A stretch of DNA of 11,082 nt, taken from contig VGAU01000039.1 in assembly GCA_016870675.1 (NCBI GenBank), forward strand, positions 1 to 11,082, in the 5' to 3' direction. A model generated the notes under the pieces. It saw nothing but the letters and a program-made list of their open reading frames with translations. It did not search any database and had not been told where the DNA came from. Below, piece after piece: positions 5,214-11,082 of this stretch. The stretch is from Actinomycetota bacterium. Its GTDB lineage: Bacteria; Actinomycetota; Humimicrobiia; Humimicrobiales; Humimicrobiaceae. Position numbers and translations under genes: made by a program. Each line of letters starts with the position of its first letter. Positions within the stretch are counted from its first letter, which is position 1.

Positions 5214-5528
5214 TTACTTTACACTTATTTTATCCAAATGTAATATCGTAAGTAACTGCCTGTGCCCGACTTTTCTCCTATACCTTTTTTTAGGCTTATA
5301 TTTAAAGGCAATTACCTTTTCTCCTTTTATTTGTTTCTTTATAGTAGCTTTTACCGCAGCCTTTGCCAATACCGGCTTCCCAATCTCTATTTTATCACCA
5401 TCACTGATAAGATTGACTTCCGAAAGTGTAATCTTATCACCTTCTTTGCCTTCAATTTTTTCCACTACTATATCTTTATTTTCTTCTACTTTATATTGTT
5501 TTCCACCACTTGTAATTATTGCGTAAAT
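5214..5528 (-). CDS. rplU: 50S ribosomal protein L21, with ATT start codon
   Basis: The conserved L21 opening, YAIITSGGKQYKVEE, is encoded from 5525 downwards. The codon before it is ATT (5528-5526), six bases after a full GGAGG. No ATG, GTG or TTG occurs between this codon and an in-frame TGA further upstream. Starting at ATT gives 104 residues, the normal length for L21. The first ordinary start is a GTG at 5465, which would remove the universally conserved first 21 residues. The body has the L21 loop KYKPKKRYRRKVGHRQ and ends KISVK. L21 binds 23S rRNA early in 50S assembly. ATT starts are rare and best known from infC, where they allow IF3-dependent control; a sequencing error is the alternative. 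It has its own candidate promoter. Confidence 0.93.
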   Translation of the reverse strand: MYAIITSGGKQYKVEENKDIVVEKIEGKEGDKITLSEVNLISDGDKIEIGKPVLAKAAVKATIKKQIKGEKVIAFKYKPKKRYRRKVGHRQLLTILHLDKISVK

Positions 5529-5541
5529 TTTTAACCTCCAT
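5529..5541 (-). promoter_or_regulatory. rplU: Strong ribosome-binding site that fixes the rplU ATT start
   Basis: TGGAGGT lies on the minus strand just before TTAAAA and the ATT. The GGAGG-to-ATT spacing of six to seven bases is ideal, and no conventional start codon in the L21 frame shares this site. An ATG in another frame at about 5541-5539 overlaps the site and leads only into a short frame ending at an early TAA. Confidence 0.7.
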
Positions 5542-5566
5542 AGTCATCATCCAATTACAGAGTGCA

Positions 5567-5596
5567 ATATTAACATACATAACATTGTCCTGTCAA
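5567..5596 (-). promoter_or_regulatory. Candidate promoter of rplU-rpmA
   Basis: TTGACA (5596-5591) is a perfect -35. TAATAT (5572-5567) lies 18 bases downstream as the -10. It sits in the 158-base gap after rng and would give a leader of about 30 bases, supporting separate transcription of the two ribosomal protein genes. Confidence 0.6.
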
Positions 5597-5630
5597 TTTT
5601 AAACAATTTAAAGAAAAAATTGATGTTTTA

Positions 5631-5658
5631 GAGGTAAGAAAAATAACTCCTCGGAGCT
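5631..5658 (-). terminator. Weak intrinsic terminator after rng
   Basis: AGCTC (5658-5654) pairs with GAGTT (5649-5645) around CGAG, with one G-T pair, followed by ATTTTTCTT. The stem is short, so some read-through into rplU is likely. It lies about 30 bases past the rng stop. Confidence 0.4.
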
Positions 5659-5686
5659 GGTTTATTAAAACGTTTTATTATTTACT

Positions 5687-7360
5687 TTAATTACGGATTT
5701 CTGCGACAGCGCTGGTTTTAGATATGGATCTAATTTTTACTATTAATCTCTGACCAATATACTTCCTTCCATCAATGATCTGCACAACACATCCATCAAC
5801 CCTGGAAATGGCATCACTCTTATTATGCAGATATGGCTCTTCTACTAATAAATCCAGGATATCACCAATTTTAAATGGTTTAGCGGCCTCTTTTATCTCG
5901 GCAATTGAACCCTCAGCAGCTACTAAAAAAGAATCAACAGGTAGTTTTGGGTCACCCTGGATATCAATATATTTTTTGGTTATATTCTCAAGATGTTTTA
6001 AATTCCTTCCATCCGGCCCAATCACAAGCGCTGCAATAGCAGTGTTTAATTTTATTAAAAAACCTTTAGCACCACTTCCCCTGGCAAGTTTCCTGATTTT
6101 CCTCTCAGTCTCGAGTCTTATGGTTTCCTCAGATTTTATATAGCCTGAACCTCCACAATGGGGACAGGTTTTGCACATAGTGCCAAGAATTCCATCGGAG
6201 ACGTTTTTTCTGGTCATCTCCAGAAGTCCCATTTTTGAAAACTGTAAAACTTCAGTTTTGGTCTTATCATTTTCAAGACACTGCAGGAAACTGCCTAGAA
6301 CTTTATTCCTGTCTTTTCCACTGGCCATATCAATGAAATCAATTACTATTATTCCGCCAATATCCCTGAGCCTTAATTGACTGGCAATAGTTTCCGCTGC
6401 CTCAAGATTTGTCCTTAATATAGTTTGGGTCGAACTCTTACTTGAGGTATACTTACCTGTATTAACATCAATTGAAGTCATAGCTTCTCCGTGGTCTATT
6501 ACTATAAAACCACCGGACTTCAGCCATACTTTTTTTTCCAGGGCACTTTCTATTGCCTCATTGACATTGAAAGCTTCAAATAAATCTTCCTTGCCATGAT
6601 GAACTATTATATTGTTAAATTTAACCCCGATAGACCACAGGTACCTTCCGATTTCCCTTCTAATTACCTTCTTATCCACATATATGGCGCCGAACTCTTC
6701 TGAAAATATATCCCGCATTAGTTTTATAACTATCGAATGTTCACTGAAAATTAATTTTGGCTTGTTTAAATCAGAAGACTTTTTCCTTATAAAATTCCAC
6801 TTTTTTAAAAGCTGTTTTAAATCTTTTTTTAATTTAGCTTTATCTGTTTCTCTGGCAGCAGTCCTTACAATTAATCCATAATCTTCTTTTTTTATCTCTT
6901 CTGCAAGCTTTCTTAAATTCTCTCTTTCTTCACCACTAAGTCTCCTGGAAACACCGATACCGCTATTAAAAGGTGCCAGAACAAGATATCTTCCCGGAAT
7001 AGATATAAAAGTAGTAAGCCTGGCACCCTTTGTCTTCATTGGATCTTTTGTTACCTGAACCATTATCATCTGATTGGGCTTAAGGACATATTGTATCTTC
7101 TTTGGGATTTCTTCCCCATTATCAGTATCCATATCAAGGCCAACCTCATTAATATACAAGAATGCATTTTTATCTTCGCCAATATCTACAAAAGCTGCAT
7201 CCAGACTGGGAAGGACATTTTTAACCTTCCCCAGATAGATATTTCCTACTAAGGACTTTTTACTTTTACGGTCAAAATAAAGCTGGGTAACCCGTTTTGA
7301 CTCTAAAATAGCAACCCTGGTTTCATTTTTATCTGAACTTATTAACATTTCTTTATCCAA
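5687..7360 (-). CDS. rng: Ribonuclease E/G family endoribonuclease
   Basis: The 557-residue protein has the RNase G catalytic core. An S1-like domain is in the N-terminal part (about 35-120; GNIYLGKVKNVLPSLDAAFV). The DNase I-like domain holds SIDVNTGKYT with metal ligand D298 and VIDFIDM with D341. The zinc-link is CKTCPHCGGSG, with C399 and C402. Such enzymes cut single-stranded AU-rich RNA in rRNA maturation and mRNA decay. Beyond the core there is an extra region: a KH-like segment (about 434-470; LVIGPDGRNLKHLE) and a TRAM-like end (about 514-557; DGCVVQ, YIGQRLIVKI), both likely RNA-binding. There is no long RNase E scaffold tail. Start is TTG at 7360 with AAGGAG 12 bases upstream; the only nearby ATG is four codons inside. 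It follows the DUF2344 gene by 28 bases. Confidence 0.95.
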   Translation of the reverse strand: MDKEMLISSDKNETRVAILESKRVTQLYFDRKSKKSLVGNIYLGKVKNVLPSLDAAFVDIGEDKNAFLYINEVGLDMDTDNGEEIPKKIQYVLKPNQMIMVQVTKDPMKTKGARLTTFISIPGRYLVLAPFNSGIGVSRRLSGEERENLRKLAEEIKKEDYGLIVRTAARETDKAKLKKDLKQLLKKWNFIRKKSSDLNKPKLIFSEHSIVIKLMRDIFSEEFGAIYVDKKVIRREIGRYLWSIGVKFNNIIVHHGKEDLFEAFNVNEAIESALEKKVWLKSGGFIVIDHGEAMTSIDVNTGKYTSSKSSTQTILRTNLEAAETIASQLRLRDIGGIIVIDFIDMASGKDRNKVLGSFLQCLENDKTKTEVLQFSKMGLLEMTRKNVSDGILGTMCKTCPHCGGSGYIKSEETIRLETERKIRKLARGSGAKGFLIKLNTAIAALVIGPDGRNLKHLENITKKYIDIQGDPKLPVDSFLVAAEGSIAEIKEAAKPFKIGDILDLLVEEPYLHNKSDAISRVDGCVVQIIDGRKYIGQRLIVKIRSISKTSAVAEIRN

Positions 7361-7388
7361 TTTTACTTTAGTCTCCTTTACTCGTTAC

Positions 7389-8096
7389 TTAAATTACCTC
7401 CATTGGTGTTTTAAGTGCATTTTCTCTCACTACAAACAATTCTTCCTTTTCTACACTTTCAATATTAATCCTGTATTTTTTTAACCAATCTCCAAAAAAA
7501 ATATAAAAATTATTGAATTTAAAAAATTCATTATTTTCTTCTTTAAAAATTTTAGCATATCCAGATAGTTTTAGAAGAATAATATCTGAATTTTCTTTAT
7601 CCGATATTATTTTTAAATCAAATATTGAGCGGGAAAAATCAGATTTGGCCCTTAAATCTCCCTCTATATCCGCATAAAACTCCTCCAACAGGTTTTTACC
7701 GGAAGAGGGTGTGCAAAGCTTGAAGCCATAAAGACTTATTGCTATATCATTCATAAGACTATCTGTTTTTATCATTATCTTTTTAGCTTCAGTAATTTGC
7801 ATCTGTGGTTTTAGCTTGAGGTTAACCTTTTTTTTGAATTCATTTTCTTCAATACCGCCATCAAGCAATACATCGGCATATTCCGCCAAACTCACTATAC
7901 CTAATGGAGTTGGGGGACTAAAATTTATTTTAGGCTTTGGATTATACCCCCGGCTATATTTTATTTCCAGTTCCGCTCTGCTTAAAGCCCGGACTATTAT
8001 CCTTATAATATCCAGGTGGGATAGATACTTAAATTCATCCTTTTTATAAAATTTAAATCTTATCCTGGTCTCGCAGGTATCTTTTTGATCTATCAT
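7389..8096 (-). CDS. TIGR03936/DUF2344 radical-SAM-associated protein
   Basis: The 235-residue protein carries the family signature. RIRFKFYKKDEFKYLSHLDI (12-31) is followed by ALSRAELEIKYSRGYNPKPK and SPPTPLGIVSLAEYADVLLD. This is the DUF2344 domain found either as a separate gene beside, or fused to the C-terminus of, TIGR03960 radical SAM proteins. Its biochemical role is not known; the 'SHLDh...RGYNPxP' block is invariant enough to suggest a substrate- or RNA-facing surface, but that is inference. The ATG at 8096 lies inside the end of the radical SAM gene, a 44-base overlap that implies tight co-translation. The C-terminal third is Lys/Glu/Phe-rich and less conserved. rng starts 28 bases after its stop. 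Confidence 0.92.
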   Translation of the reverse strand: MIDQKDTCETRIRFKFYKKDEFKYLSHLDIIRIIVRALSRAELEIKYSRGYNPKPKINFSPPTPLGIVSLAEYADVLLDGGIEENEFKKKVNLKLKPQMQITEAKKIMIKTDSLMNDIAISLYGFKLCTPSSGKNLLEEFYADIEGDLRAKSDFSRSIFDLKIISDKENSDIILLKLSGYAKIFKEENNEFFKFNNFYIFFGDWLKKYRINIESVEKEELFVVRENALKTPMEVI

Positions 8097-9858
8097 ATTC
8101 TCTCAGTAAAAACTTTTTACTGACTCCGATATCAATAACATCCCATGGTAATATTTCATCATCAGCAAAACCTCTGGTCGTAAAGAAGCTAATATCCAGA
8201 CCAGCCTTCCTGAATTCTTTTTCCCAGACATGAAACTTAAAAAAATCTGTCCAATTGTCAAACCTGGCTCCACTTTTCCATGCACCTTCTATGACCTCGC
8301 CAACGAGTTCATTACCTCTGGATAGGGCGCACTCTATTATACTTTTTCTGGAATCCGTCCAGCTTATATTTATATATCTTTTTGGTACATTTTTTAAAAT
8401 ATAATTAAATTTACTGTCCAGGCTTGCCGTATTATCCTGGGCAACCCATTGAAATGGTGTGAAGGGTTTAGGACAAAATGCATTTATGCTGATGTTAATT
8501 TTTAATCTTGGTAGTTTCTTTCTAGAAAGCCCATCTTCCGCCGTCATAATCACCTTTTCTATAAGTTCTACTATCTGACTGATATCTTCATCGTTTTCAA
8601 ACGGTAATCCTATCATAAAGTAAAGCTTGATTTTTTCCCAGCCTCTGCTGAAAGCCACTTTTATGCAATCAATTATTTCATTTTCTTTAATATTTTTATT
8701 GATTATATCCCTCATCCTCTGGCTGCCTGCTTCGGGAGCGAAAGTAAGTCCTGTTTTTCTTCCACTCTGAATAAGCTCTGCCAAATTTAAATTAAAACTG
8801 TCCAGTCTCATAGAAGGCAGTGAAATTGACAGCCTTTTTGATTTTAAAGAACTGGTAATTTTATCCAGCAAATGCTCAATCTCACTATAATCTGATGAAG
8901 ATAATGATAGGAATGAAATTTCATCGTAACCTGTATTTTTAATTCCTGCAGCACTCTGTCTGATTAGAGATTCAACTTCTCTCTTCCGCACCGGTCTATA
9001 AATTATGCCTGCCTGACAGAATCTGCAGCCCCTGCCGCATCCCCTCATAATCTCTACTGCAAATCTGTCGTGTACAGGTTTAATATTAGGTATTATAGGA
9101 TTCTGGACTATTTCAAATTTATTTAAGTCTTCCACTATCGCCTTTCTTACTTTTCTACCCGGCTTGATACTTTCAATACTTCCATCAAGAAAGTAGTGAA
9201 ATTTGTAAAATCCCGGAATATATATTCCATCCAGCCTGCTGATCTCTTTTAAAAACCATTCTTTATCTTTACTGCTACACTTGTAAATTTTCACTCTTTC
9301 CAGAATAGATATAATTACTTCTTCGCCATCTCCGACAACAAAAAAATCCATAAATCTTGAAAGGGGCTGGGGATTTACAATTGCAGGACCACCGGCACAT
9401 ACCAGTGGAAATTTGTCTCTTCTGTGCCTTGAGTTTATATTTATTCCACCAAGGTCCAGTATATTTAATATATTAGTATATAGAAGCTCATGCTGGACAG
9501 TAAATCCAATGAGGTCAAAGCAATCCAGAAATATTCTGTTTTCCAGTGAAAATATTTTTACGTTTTGCTCTCTAAGTTTCTCCTCAAAGTCAATCCACGG
9601 AGAAAAAACCCTTTCAACTGTAAAATCCCTATGTTTGTTTACAATGTCATATAAAATCTGAAGCCCCAGATTGGACATACCAACTTCATATATATCCGGA
9701 AATACAAGAGCCATAGAAATTAAATTGTAAAAATCACTGGCTGGTTCCGGGCTTTTACTCCTGGCTCCAACTTCATTATTTATATACCTGCCCGGCTTTT
9801 CAATGTCTTTTAAAAGTTTTTCAAGCAGGTCAAAGTCCAGCTTTTTAATTTTATTCAT
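8053..9858 (-). CDS. TIGR03960-family radical SAM protein with B12-binding-like N-domain
   Basis: The 601-residue protein belongs to the family always linked to DUF2344. The N-terminal part (about 45-185) resembles a cobalamin-binding Rossmann fold: ALVFPDIYEVGMSNLGLQIL, then CAGGPAIVNPQPLSRFMDFF and VVGDGEE. I do not see the base-off DxHxxG histidine motif. The radical SAM core has MRGCGRGCRFCQAG, with cluster ligands C274, C278 and C281, then SLSSSDYSEIEHLL, TFAPEAGSQRMRD and KLYFMIGLPFENDEDI. The C-terminus (about 500-590) is a family-specific region with 'GARFDNW'. Likely a cytosolic enzyme with one 4Fe-4S cluster that cleaves SAM; its substrate is unknown. ATG at 9858 has AGGA about ten bases upstream and lies 18 bases after rodA. 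It is the second gene of the rodA-to-rng transcript. Confidence 0.94.
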   Translation of the reverse strand: MNKIKKLDFDLLEKLLKDIEKPGRYINNEVGARSKSPEPASDFYNLISMALVFPDIYEVGMSNLGLQILYDIVNKHRDFTVERVFSPWIDFEEKLREQNVKIFSLENRIFLDCFDLIGFTVQHELLYTNILNILDLGGININSRHRRDKFPLVCAGGPAIVNPQPLSRFMDFFVVGDGEEVIISILERVKIYKCSSKDKEWFLKEISRLDGIYIPGFYKFHYFLDGSIESIKPGRKVRKAIVEDLNKFEIVQNPIIPNIKPVHDRFAVEIMRGCGRGCRFCQAGIIYRPVRKREVESLIRQSAAGIKNTGYDEISFLSLSSSDYSEIEHLLDKITSSLKSKRLSISLPSMRLDSFNLNLAELIQSGRKTGLTFAPEAGSQRMRDIINKNIKENEIIDCIKVAFSRGWEKIKLYFMIGLPFENDEDISQIVELIEKVIMTAEDGLSRKKLPRLKINISINAFCPKPFTPFQWVAQDNTASLDSKFNYILKNVPKRYINISWTDSRKSIIECALSRGNELVGEVIEGAWKSGARFDNWTDFFKFHVWEKEFRKAGLDISFFTTRGFADDEILPWDVIDIGVSKKFLLREYDRSKRYLRDQDKI

Positions 9859-9876
9859 ATTTAATTTTCCTAAAGA

Positions 9877-11076
9877 TTATTTGAACTCTTGATAAGCTAT
9901 TTCATAGTCTTTTCTTACTTCTTTCCATATATAAACATTTTCTACAAGACCAATACCCAGAAACATGCTTATAAGGCTAGAACCTCCAGAACTCAAGAAA
10001 GGCAGAGGGATTCCAATTATGGGCATTAAGCCTATGGTCATACCTATATTTATAACCACTTGCGATAGGATAATAAAACCTATTCCAGAGCTCAGAAGCA
10101 TGCCAAAACTATCAGAAGAATTTGAGGCTATATAAAAACATCGCCAGACAATCACACCAAGAACCAACAATACCAGAACAGCCCCCAGGAATCCCAGTTC
10201 TTCTCCAATAACGGAAAATATAAAATCAGTATGGTGTGCCGGGACATAACTTAGATTTGTCTGTTTTCCCAGAAAAAGGCCTTTCCCCAGAAAATCGCCG
10301 GAGCCAATTGCTAACTTTGACTGATATAAATTATAGCCAGCACCTTCGCTTGATACATCTGGCTTTAAAAAGACAAGAATCCTATCAAGTTGATATTGCT
10401 TTATTAGCCCGGCCTTAAGAGCTACAAAAAATCCCCCCGCTGTCAGTCCCAGTATTGACAGTAAATAAAGAAAATTAGCTCCGGATAAAAATAACAAGCC
10501 TAAGTAGGCTATAAAATACATTAAGGCAGTTCCATAATCCGGTTCCAGTAAGACCAATATTACAAATATAAGAGCTACTGTCGATGAAATGGCAACTTTT
10601 TTAAATGTAACCTGGTATACTTTTTCACCTTTCCATTTTGACATAACAGCAGCCAGGGATATCACCATAAAAACTTTTGAAAATTCCGAAGGTTGAATCG
10701 TAAAGAATTTTAAATCTATCCAGCTTTTTGATCCATGCACTTCATAACCAAAAAGAGACACAGCAGCAAGAAAAGAAATGCCTATAATAAAAATTAGCCA
10801 CCAGTATCTTTGAATCTTCCTATAATTTATAAATTGAACTGCAACACATATAACAATTCCGGCTGCCAGCCAGATCGCCTGCTTTTTAAGATAATATTGA
10901 GGGTCAGTCACTCCTCCTGGCAGGGTTTCTCTTGTTGCACTGTAAATCATTAGAACCCCGAAGGAAGAGACGGCAAGCGCCAGAAAAAATAATATAAAAT
11001 CAAATCTTATCCTTCTCTTCTCTTTGTCAGGACTTTCAAAATCGCCAAAATCTTTTTTTCTTCTTCTTTTTATCAT
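9877..11076 (-). CDS. rodA: RodA/FtsW-type SEDS peptidoglycan glycosyltransferase
   Basis: The 399-residue integral membrane protein has a basic cytoplasmic start (KRRRKKDF) and about ten hydrophobic segments. SEDS motifs are plain: IYSATRE after the first helix; GSKSWIDLKFFTIQPSEFSK (115-134) with the W-I-x-h and QPSE blocks; PAHHTDFIFSVIGEELG (279-295) with the predicted catalytic Asp284; and GLMPIIGIPLPFLSSGGSSL (349-368). RodA polymerises lipid II into glycan strands with a class B PBP during side-wall growth; FtsW does so at the septum. I prefer RodA because of the loop wording and the neighbourhood (rodA upstream of the radical SAM/rng/rplU/rpmA cluster in many genomes). ATG at 11076 is only six bases from the window edge, so its ribosome site and any upstream partner such as mrdA or min genes are out of view. 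Confidence 0.93.
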   Translation of the reverse strand: MIKRRRKKDFGDFESPDKEKRRIRFDFILFFLALAVSSFGVLMIYSATRETLPGGVTDPQYYLKKQAIWLAAGIVICVAVQFINYRKIQRYWWLIFIIGISFLAAVSLFGYEVHGSKSWIDLKFFTIQPSEFSKVFMVISLAAVMSKWKGEKVYQVTFKKVAISSTVALIFVILVLLEPDYGTALMYFIAYLGLLFLSGANFLYLLSILGLTAGGFFVALKAGLIKQYQLDRILVFLKPDVSSEGAGYNLYQSKLAIGSGDFLGKGLFLGKQTNLSYVPAHHTDFIFSVIGEELGFLGAVLVLLVLGVIVWRCFYIASNSSDSFGMLLSSGIGFIILSQVVINIGMTIGLMPIIGIPLPFLSSGGSSLISMFLGIGLVENVYIWKEVRKDYEIAYQEFK

Positions 11077-11082
11077 TTACAA

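Noticed and set aside
5214..5465. L21 starting at the GTG at 5465
   Set aside because: This would delete the conserved YAIITSGGKQYKV start, which is present in frame upstream behind a strong GGAGG.
1..11082. CRISPR array, tRNA or rRNA genes
   Set aside because: No regularly spaced repeats and no tRNA- or rRNA-like segments were seen on reading both strands.

Overview
The window is AT-rich bacterial DNA with Shine-Dalgarno-led genes. It falls into two parts that meet near position 4900. The right part (about 4940-11082, all on the minus strand) is a conserved housekeeping cluster. In transcription order it holds rodA (SEDS peptidoglycan polymerase), a B12-binding-type radical SAM protein, its DUF2344 partner, a ribonuclease E/G, and ribosomal proteins L21 and L27. 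This order is familiar from Clostridia and some other low-GC Gram-positive-like lineages. However, the Prp (YsxB) protease gene that usually sits between rplU and rpmA in Firmicutes is absent, and L27 lacks the N-terminal extension that Prp removes. obgE does not follow rpmA. I therefore lean towards a low-GC lineage outside typical Firmicutes (for example a low-GC actinobacterial or candidate group), but this is inference.

The left part (1-4900) looks accessory. From right to left it contains: a plus-strand pair of half-size ChrA-type transporters behind a dyad-rich upstream region; a gene-poor stretch of about 500 bases; a small minus-strand lipoprotein with a Glu-rich tail; an apparently intact IS607-type element (serine recombinase TnpA plus RuvC nuclease TnpB); the C-terminal part of a NYN/LabA-type gene directly against the tnpB end of the element; and the start of a cysteine-rich DUF3795 gene that runs off the left edge.

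The rodA-to-rng genes are packed with gaps of under 30 bases or overlaps and are probably co-transcribed. rplU-rpmA follow a 158-base gap that holds a likely promoter of their own and a weak terminator for rng. The best leads are: an AUU start codon for rplU; a candidate omegaRNA scaffold in the 3' end of tnpB whose guide would be read from the NYN remnant; identical GGGTAA hexamers at the two probable borders of the IS607 element; the missing N-terminal half of the NYN gene; and the uncharacterised radical SAM/DUF2344 pair embedded among cell-wall, RNase and ribosomal genes. I found no convincing new multi-gene defence or biosynthetic system, no CRISPR array and no tRNA or rRNA gene.
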